Shown one piece after another: positions 11,892-23,580 of a stretch of DNA of 64,000 nt. The translations under genes were made by a program, and so were the position numbers. Every line of letters begins with the position of its first letter. Position 1 is the stretch's first letter. The notes beneath the pieces are model-generated. The model searched no databases. It had not been told where the DNA came from and saw nothing but the letters and a program-made list of their open reading frames with translations. This DNA comes from Gonatopus flavifemur (lineage: Eukaryota; Arthropoda; Insecta; Hymenoptera; Dryinidae), in contig JAFFJZ010000121.1 in assembly GCA_018340375.1 (NCBI GenBank), forward strand, positions 1 through 64,000, given 5' to 3'.

Positions 11892-12944
11892 ATGAATCAC
11901 TATCCACCCTTTGAAATTATTGATATGATGCTTGTGCTTGGCTCATGTCACAATAATTACAACAAAGCCGCAAGAGTTTACTGGGATCGGTATCCCGATC
12001 GCCGCATCGCACACCCCACGACCATCCGTCGACTCGAATTGAGGGCTCGCCGAGGAGTATTGCAGCGAGATCTAAGACATCACCGGTACGATGAGAATGA
12101 TGTCCGTGCACTCACCATATTGGGACTAATCCACTTGGACCCTCATGTTAGTAGCAGATCGTTGGCACGAATGACTGGGATACCCCGGACTACTGTTTTG
12201 AAAATCTTGAAGCATGTCAAATATCGACCATACCACATTACGTTAACTCGAGCTCTCACTCGAAACGACATGAGACTTCGAATTAGATTCTGCAACTGGG
12301 CACGAGCAAGGCTGGTTGACGATCCTCAATTCTTCGACTATGTAATGTTCTCCGACGAAGCATCTTTTCAGAGCACTGGGTATTTGAATAGACACAACTC
12401 TCATTACTGGTCGAATGTTAATCCGCATTGATATCGAGCAATCGATAACCAACATCGTTGGAGCGGGAATGTGTGGTGCGTTAATGGCTATTTAGTCGAT
12501 CCACATTTTTTCAACGGCACTTTGAACGGCCCCATGTTTCTGGAATTTCTGGCGGATCATTTACCAGGCTTGCTTGAGGATCTGGATTTACAAACAAGGC
12601 AGAGGATGTGGGTCCAACTAGATGGAGCGCCACCCCATTACGCATTGGTCGTGAGAGAATACCTTGATCATCATTTCCCGGGAAGGTGGATTGGACGAGG
12701 TGGGCCAGTTGCGTGGCCTCCACGTTCACCCGACTTGACATCTCCCGATTTTTTCTTGTGGGGATTTCTGAAAGACGAAGTATTCAAGGCCCAACCAACA
12801 ACGAGGGAGGACATGATCGACCGCATCCGCACTGTTTGTGCCAACATATCGCGATCAGTGTTTCTGAAGACGGTTACAAATTTCCGGCGGAGACTGGGAT
12901 TATGTATCCAGGCAGAGGGGGGTAACTTCGAGCAATTATTGTAA
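11892..12944 (+). pseudogene. Transposase, D,D41D spacing, one in-frame TGA
   Basis: The start at 11892 (MNHYPPFE) is chosen because relatives begin shortly before the segment DMMLVLGSC; the frame is open upstream to 11766. There are 350 residues including the break. The N-terminus carries two helix-turn-helix-like segments (about 10-60 and 80-115, the latter with SSRSLARMTGIPRTTVLKIL). The catalytic aspartates are D155 (MFSDEASF), D244 (VQLDGAPPHYA) and D286 (DLTSPDFFLWG), with 41 residues between the last two. This spacing is known from rosa/VISITOR-type families; that assignment is inference. Codon 180 (12429-12431) is TGA between PH and YR, where relatives usually have Trp. No frameshift is present. 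The C-terminus lies inside the right inverted repeat. Confidence 0.85.
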
Positions 12945-13401
12945 CAGCATCAAGCACCCCTCATGTGAGAGGCAAGGGAACTCACAATAATCAAGTACCC
13001 CACATGTGAGAGGCAAGGGGACTCACAATAATCAAGCACTCCGGAGGGAACAGAGAACTACCACGTCCACGTCGTTGTTCCTGGGTAGCGCTAAGAGTAG
13101 TTCATCAATAACTTCGACGGTCTATACCTTGCACTCCAATGGGCGGAGAGGGGTCCATGACCAGTGTTTCGTCAAGGGTTTGAAACCAGCTTTCCCATGC
13201 CATAATAAAAAAATGGGGGTCCTATGTAAAAAAACCATCTTGACCCCGTGAATGACCTTTAAAATGACCTCTGAGGGATTTCTCAAGGTCAGCATCATAC
13301 TTCCCCCTTGGAACCCCAAACTTTTTATCTGGAACATTTTTTCCCATCTCCATTAGTTTCCGAGATATTTGACTATATCACTTCAAATGGGCCACCCTGT
13401 A

Positions 13402-13799
13402 TATTTTATAGATACCATTAGATTCAACATTTTTTAGTCTCAATGACGGTTTTACAATACAATATATAGTATGACAAAAGACGATTTGAATTGTCCAAAA
13501 ACTCTATTCTGCTAAGATTTGAGTGACTCATTTTGTGGTTCCGAAAGAATCCAATGAGATCTTTTTTTTGGAACTTTTGTCATCTGGGTGCTCCTTAGGA
13601 AAGTTTTTCTCGTCCTCGCGAAATTTTCTTGTTCTTTTCCTTATTTTTTCCTCAAAACATGAAAAAACAACATGCAAATTTTGCAAGTTTGCAGAAATGA
13701 ACAGGGCAAACTTTTATACGGGTGAGTCGAGATGTATAAGAAATATGGAAACCAAAATATTTAAAACCATTCAATTATGAAAAAAACAAAAAATTCCGG
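13402..13799. other. Unassigned non-coding stretch
   Basis: AT-rich sequence with T-runs. No gene, no clear repeat. Confidence 0.4.
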
Positions 13800-14227
13800 T
13801 ATAGGGGGTTGAAAAAAAAGTTTGCCGGCGACTTTTTTCGATTTTAATGATCTTGGGCTCATTGGGAAGAAGATGACGCGTAGATGATTGTACCGATAAG
13901 GATTTTTGATTTGACCCCCAGGGGAGAAAGTTAGGGGCGATATTTCCGTTTTGAAGAGAGATGGAATAATTTTAACTGCTGAATCCGATTCCGGGGCGGG
14001 CGCCATTCAAGAATCATAGGTAATATGCCCATTCTATCACGAAGGGGGAGAATTAGGGGGGTAACTTGATTTCAAAGCATAACCAAGGCATCCCGAGAGC
14101 GCAATCTGACTTCGGAGAAGGCGCCATACAACAATCACAATTCATGTACCCACGTTTCATCAACGAGAAAGGGAATTGGGTGGGGAGGGGGGGTGATTTG
14201 TTCCGAAGCTTGACAGAAGTACCCTAA

Positions 14228-14815
14228 CGCAAAACCTGATTTCAGGGCATTTGAGCCCTGAGAAACTTGTAATTTCGTAACTTTCGGGAGCCATAAAAGG
14301 ACTTAGGAGATTCCGGCAAAAATTCTGCGTGGATAGCGATGTTCCCGGCGTGCAAGAGTATGATTTCACCGGATATCATCGTTTGTGCCCTAAATCCGGG
14401 GGAGGTAGAGCATTTTAAAACTCATAACCCTGTAAATTTTTCAACTTTCGGGAGCTATAAAATGACTTAGGAGGTTCCGGCAAAAATTCTGCGTGGATAG
14501 CAGTGTACCCCACATGCCAAAGTATGATTTCACCGGATATCATCGGTTGTACCCTAAATCCGGATGAGGTAGAGCATTTTGAAACTCATAACCCTGTAAT
14601 TTTTCAACTTTCGGGAGCTATAAAATGACTTAGGAGATTCCGGCAAAAATTCTGCGTGAATCACAATGTTCCTCACATGCCAGAGTGTAATTTCACCCAG
14701 TATCATCGTTTGTACCCCAAATCCGGATGAGGTAGAGCATTTTCAAACTCATGATCCTGTAATTTCTCAACTTCTGGGGGCTATAAAATGACTTAGGAGA
14801 TTACGGGGACGATTG
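14228..14815 (-). repeat. 163-bp tandem repeat, left (inverted) array
   Basis: TTCCGGCAAAAATTCTGCG recurs at about 14311, 14474 and 14637, giving a period of 163 bp. Each unit also has CATCCGGATTTAGGG-type, GATATCATCG and CTATAAAATGACTTAGGAG segments. Short frames through the array are by-products of a period not divisible by 3. Confidence 0.8.
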
Positions 14816-14894
14816 AGGAGACGTTTGAGAGTTCGATATCATACGAAAATAGGGTATGATGGGTCGTGGTTGTTTTCTCAAGAACTGAAGATGC

Positions 14895-16330
14895 TGGATC
14901 TGGTCCGGATTTGGAAACAAACGATGATAACCGATAGAGTTATACTCTAGCATGTGCGGGACATTTCCATCAACGCAGAATTCCTCCCTGAATCCCCCAA
15001 GCCCTTTAATAGGTCCAGAAAGTTGAAAAATCACAGGGTTATGAGTTTTAAGATGCTCCACCTTATCCGGATTTAAGGTTAACAAACAATGATATCTGGT
15101 GACATTATACTCTGGCATGTGGGGTACACCGCCATCCACGCAGAATTTCTGCCGGAATCTCCTAGGTCCTCTGATGGCTCCTGAAAGTTACGAAATTACA
15201 AGTTCTTCAAACTTCAAATGCTCCACCTCCTCCGCTTTCAGGGTACAAACGATGATATCCGGTGAAATCATACTCTTACATGTCGCGAACATTGCTATCC
15301 ACTCAGGATTTTTGCCGGAATCTCCTGAGTCCTTTTAAGGCTCCCGAAAGTTACGAAATTACAAGTTTTCCAATCTTCAAATGCTCTATCTCATCCAGGT
15401 TTTGGGTGAAAACGATGATATTCGGTGAAATCACACTCTGGCATGTGGGTTACACTGCTATTCACGCAGAATTTCTGCCGGAATCTCCTAAGTTATTCTA
15501 TAGCTCCCGAAACATACGAAATTACGGGGTTATGAGTTTTAAAATGCTCTACCTCATCCGGATTGAGGGTACAAACGATGATATTCGATGAAATCATACT
15601 CTGGCATGTGGGGTACACTGTCATCTACGCAGAATGCCTGCCGGAATCTCCTAGGTCCTCTTGGGGCTCCTGAAAGTTACAAAATTACAAGTTTTTCAGT
15701 CTTCAAATGCTCTATCTCATCCGGGATTAGGGTACAAACGATGATACTGGCTGAAATCACACTCTGGCATGTGGGGATCATTGGCATTCACGCAGAATTT
15801 TTGCCGAGATCTCCTAAGTCCTTTTATGGCTCATCCGGATTTAGGGTAAAACCGAAGATATCCGGTGAAATCATACTTTGGCATGTGGGGTACACTGTTA
15901 TCCACGCAGAAGTTTTGCCGGAACCTCCTAAGTCATTTTATAGCTCCCGGAACATACGAAATTACGAGTTTAATTTTCAAAATGCTCTACCTCATCCGGA
16001 TTCAGGGTACAAACGATGATACTGGGTGAAATCACACTCTGGCATGTAGGGATCATTGTCACTCACGCAGAATTTTCGCCGGAAGCCCCTAAGTCGTTTT
16101 ATAGCTCCCGAAGGTTACAAAATCACAAGTTCTTCAATCTTGAAATGCTCTACCTCCTCCGGATTTAGGGTACAAACGATGATATCCGGTCAAATCATAC
16201 TCTTGCATGTCGGGTACACCGCTATTCACGCAGAATTTCTGCCGGAATCTCCTCAACCCTTTTATGGCTCCCGAAAGTTACGAAATTACAAGTTTTCCAG
16301 TGCTCAAATGCTCTTGAAATTAGGTCTTGC
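14895..16330 (+). repeat. 163-bp tandem repeat, right array
   Basis: GCCGGAATCTCCT recurs at about 15151, 15314, 15478, 15641, 15919 and 16242, at ~163-bp steps; one unit near 15800-15915 is shortened to about 115 bp. Units diverge by roughly 10-20 percent by eye. Frames of 79-143 codons here (for example 15588-16019) are repeat artefacts. Confidence 0.8.
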
Positions 16331-16638
16331 GTTAGGGTACTTCCGTCAAGCTTCGGAACATATCAACCCCCCTCCCAACCCAATTCCCCTTCTCGTTGAC
16401 GAAACGTGGGTACATGAATTGTGATTGCCGTATGGCGCCCACCCCGGGATCGGATTCCGAAGTCAAAATTATCCCATCTCTCTTCAAAACGGAAATATCG
16501 CACCTAACTTTTTTCCCGGGGGGTAAAATCAAAAATCCTTATCGGTATAATCATCTACGGGTCATCCTCTTCTCAATGAGCCCAAGATCATTAAAATCGG
16601 AAAAAGCCGCCGGCCCACTTTTTTTTCAACCCCCTATA

Positions 16639-16764
16639 ATTTATTCTCCTTTAGGGTACAAACGAAAGTCGTTACGGTACATGGGGGTACAAACGATGGA
16701 CTACATTTTGGCATGGGAAAAAAGATTTTTCCTCAAAGTCGCCGGCTAAGTTCACAGGGGTAAC
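16639..16764. other. Junction between fold-back element and satellite
   Basis: Contains GGTACAAACGATGGAC, a fragment of the 163-bp unit, then AAAGTCGCCGGCTAAG, an inverse of TTTGCCGGCGACTTTT at 13821, and runs directly into the satellite. The fold-back element therefore abuts or was partly copied into the array edge. Confidence 0.5.
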
Positions 16765-19700
16765 TAGATGGTAGGCAAAAATTCTAGACTGAACTAGATG
16801 GTAGCGAAAAAATCGAAGAGTCAACTAGATGGTAGCAAAAAATTCAAGACTGAACTAGATGGTAGCAAAAAATTCTAGACTGAACTAGATGGTAGCGAAA
16901 AAATCGGAGAGTCGACTAGTTGGTAGCACAAAGTTCTAGACTGAACTATATGGTAGCAAAAAAATCGAAGAGTCAACTAGATGGTAGCAAAAAATTCTAC
17001 ACTGAACTGGATGGTAGGGAAAAAATCGGAGAGTCGACTAGTTGGTAGCACAAAGTTCTAGACTGAACTAGATGGTAGCAAAAAAATCGAGAAGTCAACT
17101 AGATGGTAACAAAAAATTCTAGACTGAACTAGATGGTAGCAAAAAAATCGAAGAGTCAACTAGATGGTAGCAGAAAATTCTAGACTGAACTAGATGGTAG
17201 CAAAAGAATCGAGAAGTCAACTAGATGGTAGCAAAAAATTCTAGGCTGAACTAGATGGTAGCGAAAAAATCGAAGAGTCAACTAGATGGTAGCAGAAAAT
17301 TCGAGACTGAACTAGATGGTAGCAAAAAATTCTAGACTGAACTAGATGGTAGCAAAAAAATCGAAGAGTCAACTAGACGGTAGCAAAAAATTCTAGACTC
17401 AACTAGATAGTAACAAAAAAATCGGAGAGTGAACTAGATCGTGGCAAAAAATTCTAGACTGAACTAGATGGGAGCGAAAAAATCGAAGAGTCAACTAGAT
17501 GGTAGCAAAGAATTCTAGACTGGACTAGATGGTAGCAAAAACATCGAAAAGTCAACTAGATGGTAGCAAAAAATTCTAGACTGAATTAGATGGTAGGAAA
17601 AAAATCGAAGAGTCAACAAGAGGATAGCAAAAAATTCTAGACTGAACTAGATGGTAGCAAAAAAATCGAAGAGTCAACAAGACGATAGCAAAAAATTCTA
17701 GACTGAACTAGATGGTAGGAAAAAAATCGAAGAGTCAACTAGATGGTGGCAAAAAATTCTAGACTGAACTAGATGGTAGCGAAAGAATCGGAGAATCGAC
17801 TAGTTGGTAGCACAAAGTTCTAGACTGAACTAGATGGTAGCAAAAAAATCGATGATTCAACTAGATGGTAGCAAAAAATTCTAGACTGAACTAGATGGTA
17901 GCAAAAAAATCGGAAAGTCAACTAGATGGTAGCAAAAAATTCTAGACTGAACTAGATGGTAACAAAAAAATCGACCAGTCAACTAGATAGTAGCAAAAAA
18001 TTCTAGACTGAACTAGATGGTAGCAAAAAAATCGAAAAGTCAACTAGATGGTAGCAAAAAATTCTAGACTGAATTAGATGGTAGCAAGAAAATCGAAGAG
18101 TCAACAAGACGATAGCAAAAAATTCTAGACTGAACTAGATGGTAGGAAAAGAATCGAAGAGTCAACTAGGTGGTAGCAAAAAATTCTAGACTGGACTAGA
18201 TGGTAGCAAAAAAATCGAAGAGTCAACTAGATGGTGGCAAAAAATTCTAGACTGAACTAGATGGTAGCGAAAGAATCGGGGAATCGACCAGTAGGTAGCA
18301 CAAAGTTCTAGACTGAACTAGATGGTAGCAAAAAAATCGATGATTCAACTAGATGGTAGCAAAAAATTCTAGACTGAACTGGATGGTAGGAAAAAATCGG
18401 AAAGTCAACTAGATGGTAGCAAAAAATTCTAGACTGAACTAGATGGTAACAAAAAAATCGACCAGTCAACTAGATAGTAGCAAAAAATTCTAGACTGAAC
18501 TAGATGGTAGCAAAAAAATCGAAGATTCAACTAGATGGTAGCAAAAAATTCTAGACTGAACTAGATGGTAGCAAAAAAATCGGAAAGTCAACTAGATGGT
18601 AGCAAAAAAATCGGAAAGTCAACTAGATGGTAGCAAAAAAATCGGAAAGTCAACTAGATGGTAGCAAAAAATTCTAGACTGAACTAGATGGTAACAAAAA
18701 AATCGACCAGTCAACTAGATAGTAGCAAAAAATTCTAGACTGAACTAGATGGTAGCAAAAAAATCGAAAAGTCAACTAGATGGTAGCAAAAAATTCTAGG
18801 CTGAACTAGATGGTAGCAAAAAAATCGAAGAGTCAACTAGATGGTGGCAAAAAATTCTAGACTGAACTAGATGGTAGCAAAAAAATCGAAAAGTCAACTA
18901 GATGGTAGCAAAAAATTCTAGACTGGACTAGATGGTAGCAAGAAAATCGGGGGGTCGGCTATATGGTAGCGAAAAATTCTAGACCGAACTAGATGGTAGC
19001 GAAAAAATCGGAGAGTTGACTAGTTAGTAGCACAAGGTTCTAGACTCAACTAGATAGTAGCAAAAAAATCGAAGAGTCAACTAGATGGTAGCAAAAAATT
19101 CTAGACTGAACTAGATGGTAGCGAAAAAATCGGAGAGTTGACTAGTTAGTAGTACAAGGTTCTAGACTCAACTAGATAGTAGCAAAAAAATCGGAGAGTC
19201 AACTAGAAGGTAGCAAAAAATTCTAGACTGAACTAGATGGTAGCAAAAAAATCGAAGAGTCAACTAGATGGTAGCAAAAAAATCGAAGAGCCAACTAGAT
19301 GGTAGCAAAAAATTCTAGACTGACGTAGATGGTAGCAAAAAAATCGGGACTGAACTAGATGGTAGCAAAAAATTCTAGACTGAACTAGATGGTAGCAAAA
19401 ACATCGGAGACTCAACTAGATGGTAGGAAAAAATTCAAGACTGAACTAGATGGTAGAAAAAACATCGGAAAGTCAACTAGATGGTAGCAAAAAATTCTAG
19501 ACTGGACTAGATGGTAGCAAGAAAATCGGGGGGTCGGCTATATGGTAGCGAAAAATTCTAGACTGAACTAGATGGTAGCAAGAGGCCGGAGAGTCGACTA
19601 GATGGTAGCACAAAAGTCTAGACTGAACTAGATGGTAGCAAAGGAATCGAAGAGTCAACTAGACGGTAGCAAAAAATTCTAGACTCAACTAGATGGTAGC

Positions 19701-22700
19701 AACAAAATCGGACAGTGAACTAGATGGTGGCAAAAAATTCTAGACTGAACTAGATGGTAGCGGAAGAATCGGCGAATCGACTAGTTGGTAGCACAAAGTT
19801 CTAGACTGAACTAGATGGTAGCAAAAAAATCGAAGAGTCAACTAGATGGTAGCAAAAAATTCTAGACTGAACTAGATGGTAGCAAAAAAATCGGAAAGTC
19901 AACTAGATGGTAGCAAAAAATTCTGACTGAACTAGATGGTAACAAAAAAATCGATCAGTCAACTAGATGGTAGCAAAAAATTCTAGACTGAACTAGATGT
20001 CAGCAAATAATTCTAGACTGAACTAGATGGTAGCAAAAAAATCGAAGAGTCAACTAGATGGTGGGAAAAAATTTTAGACAGAACTAGATGTTAGCGAAAA
20101 AATCGGAGAGTCGACTAGTTGGTAGCACAAAGTTCTAGACTGAACTAGATGGTAGCAAAAAAATCGAAAAGTCAACTAGATGGTAGCACAAAAGTCTAGA
20201 CTGAACTAGATGGTAGCAAAAAAATCGAAAAGTCAACTGGATGGTAGCAAAAAATTCTAAGCTGAACAAGATGGTAGCAAAAAAATCGAAGAGTCAACTA
20301 GATGGTGGGAAAAAATTTTAGACAGAACTAGATGTTAGCGAAAAAATCGGAGAGTCGACTAGTTGGTAGCACAAAGTTCTAGACTGAACTAGATGGTAGC
20401 AAAAAAATCGAAGAGTCGACTAGATGGTAGCACAAAGTTCTAGACTGAACTAGATGGTAGCAAAAAAATCGAAGAGTCGACTAGATGGTAGCACAAAAGT
20501 CTAGACTGAACTAGATGGTAGCAAAAAAATCGAAAAGTCAACTAGATGGTAGCAAAAAAATCGAAGAGTCAACTAGATGGTAGCAAAAAAATCGAAGAGC
20601 CAACTAGATGGTAGCAAAAGATTCTAGACTGAACTAGATGGTAGCAAAAGAATCGAGAAGTCAACTAGATGGTAGCAAAAAATTCTAGGCTGAACTAGAT
20701 GGTAGCAAAAAAATCGGAAAGTCAACTAGATGGTAGCAAAAAATTCTAGACTGAACTAGATGGTAGCGAAAAAATCGGAGAGTTGACTAGTTAGTAGCAC
20801 AAGGTTCTAGACTCAACTAGATAGTAGCAAAAAAATCGAAGAGTCAACTAGATGGTAGCAAAAAAATCGAAAAGTCAACTAGATGGTAGCAAAAAATTCT
20901 AGACTGAACTAGATGGTAGCAAAAAAATCGAAGAGTCAACTAGATGGTAGCAAAAAAATCGAAGAGCCAACTAGATGGTAGCAAAAAATTCTAGACTGAC
21001 GTAGATGGTAGCAAAAAAATCGGGACTGAACTAGATGGTAGCAAAAAATTCTAGACTGAACTAGATGGTAGCGAAAACATCGGAGACTCAACTAGATGGT
21101 AGGAAAAAATTCAAGACTGAACTAGATGGTAGAAAAAACATCGAAAAGTCAACTAGATGGTAGCAAAAAATTCTAGACTGGACTAGATGGTAGCAAGAAA
21201 ATCGGGGGGTCGGCTATATGGTAGCGAAAAATTCTAGACTGAACTAGATGGTAGCAAGAGGCCGGAGAGTCGACTAGATGGTAGCACAAAAGTCTAGACT
21301 GAACTCGATGGTAGCAAAGGAATCGAAGAGTCAACTAGACGGTAGCAAAAAATTCTAGACTCAACTAGATGGTAGCAACAAAATCGGACAGTGAACTAGA
21401 TGGTGGCAGAAAATTCTAGACTGAACTAGATGGTAGCGGAAGAATCGGCGAATCGACTAGTTGGTAGCACAAAGTTCTAGACTGAACTATATGGTAGCAA
21501 AAAGATCGAAGAGTCAACTAGATGGTAGCAAAAAATTTTAGACTAAACTAGATGGTAGCAAAAAAATCGGAAAGTCAACTAGATGGTAGCAAAAAATTCT
21601 AGACTGAACTGGATGGTAGCAAAGAAATCGAAGAGTCGACTAGTTGGTAGCAAAAAATTCTAGGCTGAACTAGATGGTAGCAAAAAAATCGAAGAGTCAA
21701 CTAGGTAGTAGCACAAAGTTCTAAACTGAACTAGATAGTAGCAAAAAAATCGAAGAGTCAACTAGATGGTAGCAAAAAATTCTAGACTGAACTAGATGGT
21801 AGCAAAAAAATCGGAAAGTCAACTAGATGGTAGCAAAAAATTCTAGACTGAACTGGATGGTAGCAAAGAAATCGAAGAGTCGACTAGATGGTAGCAAAAA
21901 ATCGAAGAGTCAACTGGATGGTAGCGAAAAATTCTAGACTGAACTAGATGGTAGCAAAAAAATCGAAAAGTCAACTAGATGGTAGCAAAAAATTCTAGGC
22001 TGAACTAGATGGTGGCGAAAAAATCGGAAAACTCAACTAGATGGTAGCAAAAAATTCAAGACCGAACTAAATGGTAGCAAAAAAATCGAAGAGTCAACTA
22101 GATAGTAGCAAAAAATTCTAGACTGAACTAGATGGTAGCAAAAAAATCGGAGACTGAACTAGATGGTAGCAAAAAAATCGAAGAGTCAACTAGATGGTAG
22201 TCTCAAATTCTAGACTGAACTAGATGGTAGCAAAAAAGTCGGAGAGTCGACTAGATGGTAGCCAAATTTCTAGACTGAACTAGATGGTAGCAAAAAAATC
22301 GAAGAATCAACTAGATGGTAGCAATAAAATCGAAGAGTCAACTAGATGGTAGCAAAAAATTCAAGACCGAACTAGATGGTAGCAAAAAAATCGAAGAGTC
22401 AACTAGATAGTAGCAAAAAATTCTAGACTGAACTAGATGGTAGCAAACAATCGAAGAGTCGACTAGATGGTAGCACGAAGTTCTAGACTGAACTAGATGG
22501 TAGCAAAAAAATCGAAGAGTCAACTAGATGGTAGCACAAAATTCTAGACTGAACTAGATGGTAGCAAAAAAATCGAAGAGTCAACTAGATGGTAGTCTCA
22601 AATTCTAGACTGAACTAGATGGTAGCAAAAAAGTCGGAGAGTCGACTAGATGGTAGCCAAATTTCTAGACTGAACTAGATGGTAGCAAAAAAATCGAAGA

Positions 22701-22855
22701 ATCAACTAGATGGTAGCAATAAAATCGAAGAGTCAACTAGATGGTAACAAAAAAATCGAAGAGCCAACTAGATGGTAGCAAAAAATTCTAGACTGACGTA
22801 GAAGGTAGCAAAAAAATCGGAGACTGAACTAGATGGTAGCAAAAAATTCTATACT
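16765..22855 (+). repeat. 61-bp satellite, ~100 copies, alternating 30/31-bp halves
   Basis: About 6.1 kb of tandem repeat. Every half-unit opens with AACTAGATGGTAGCAAAAAA. One half then ends TTCTAGACTG (30 bp) and the next ATCGAAGAGTC or ATCGGAAAGTC (31 bp), so the true period is ~61 bp. CTAG occurs two or three times per period. Higher-order structure is visible: a block with GACGTAGATGG and GGGGGGTCGGCTATATGG at 19321-19920 recurs 1676 bp later (20997-21600), and a block with GTAGTCTCAAATTC recurs at a 395-bp offset (22201 and 22596). Local slips give two same-type halves in a row (18600-18660). A minus-strand frame of 61 codons at 22338-22523 is an artefact. Confidence 0.95.
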
Positions 22856-23284
22856 TATTTTTTTCTTGAAAAATTATTTTGAAAAATTTTTCTCTCCAAA
22901 TCCAAAAAAAAATGATGTATCCTATCTGACAGCAAAAAAATCCCATGTAATCTTTTTTCTTTTACAACGCCCCCTTCATGCCATTTTTCCGATTCCCAGA
23001 TAGCTTAATACTTAACCTACCCAACTCACTGTATCTTGGTAACGGCTGGAGCAAAGAAATTGATCCTCACGGCAAAATATTGCAAAAAAGATGCAATTGG
23101 TCCGATTGCAGTTAGATGGAAATGGTCAGTTAGCTCAATAGACCTGCTGAGAACTCACATCATTCGAGTGAGAACTACCTTTAGAGCTCTTATTTCGAGT
23201 TTTTTGGTTCGTCGTTGTATTTTCGAGAAATTTGGTAAGAAACTCAGCTTCTACGGTACATTGAGAAAAAACCAACGTGGTCAC
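22856..23284. other. Unassigned stretch right of the satellite
   Basis: T- and A-rich sequence. A 94-codon frame (23036-23320) runs into the dispersed repeat at 23285 and shows no recognisable motif, so I do not call it a gene. Confidence 0.4.
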
Positions 23285-23580
23285 AAGGTTATTCCACGCC
23301 AGATCGACCAAACCATGTAACCCACCACTTCAGATTTCGATGAAACTTTGTACATTTGCTCTAATTTGTGTTCCAAGAACGTATACCAATTTTATTTCAT
23401 CACGACTAATGGTTTTTTTAATGCATTTCTGAATCCATGAATTTGGAGCTCTATGACCCGATCAAGTACATTCACGAAAAACCATACCGTTTTATGAAAT
23501 AATTACTCACGCACTATGAGACATTTTCTTTTGATAATTGGTAGGTGTTACAAGTCAATCATGTAGACTCAAAAAAAAAA
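23285..23580 (+). repeat. Dispersed ~290-bp repeat, copy 1
   Basis: Shares with 38055-38350, in the same orientation, the segments ACATTTGCTCTA, CACGAAAAACCATAC, TTTTATGAAATAATT, CTCACGCACTATGAGACATT and GTTACAAGTCAATCATGTAG. Similarity by eye is about 80 percent. It is non-coding; the element type is unknown. Confidence 0.7.

Larger units (their letters stand above)
10796..13399 (+). mobile_element. IS630/Tc1/mariner element with ~0.5-kb inverted ends
   Basis: Begins CAGGGTGGTTCATTTGAAG and ends CTTCAAATGGGCCACCCTG, with TA on each side (10794-10795 and 13400-13401). The left arm (10796-~11311) and right arm (~12801-13399) are inverted copies of each other, far longer than typical mariner ends. 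The right arm includes the last ~48 codons of the transposase, so the left arm carries an inverted, partly deleted copy of that coding end. The right arm also has a local duplication of ~40 bp around CATGTGAGAGGCAAGG (12964 and 13005). One transposase pseudogene lies between the arms. Confidence 0.85.
13800..16638. mobile_element. Fold-back element with inverted arrays of a 163-bp repeat
   Basis: Outer ends TATAGGGGGTTGAAAAAAAA (13800) and TTTTTTTTCAACCCCCTATA (ending 16638) are exact inverses. Next inward, both arms share an inverted block that includes GATTTTAATGATCTTGGGCT and a ...TTTTGAAGAGAGATGG... segment. The arms then consist of tandem copies of one ~163-bp unit: about 3.6 units on the left (minus orientation) and about 8.8 on the right (plus). 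A ~80-bp non-repeated centre separates them. The plan is that of Drosophila FB-type elements, whose inverted ends are made of tandem subrepeats; relation by descent is not claimed. No transposase is seen inside. Confidence 0.75.

Noticed and set aside
15099..16424. Series of frames of 79-143 codons
   Set aside because: All fall in the 163-bp tandem array and repeat the same residues in shifting frames.
16765..22855. CRISPR-like repeat-spacer array
   Set aside because: The alternating tails are just two recurring variants, not unique spacers, and the context is eukaryotic; it is a satellite.
23036..23320. 94-codon basic frame
   Set aside because: It overlaps the dispersed repeat, shows no motif, and its copy at 38055 is not open in the same frame.
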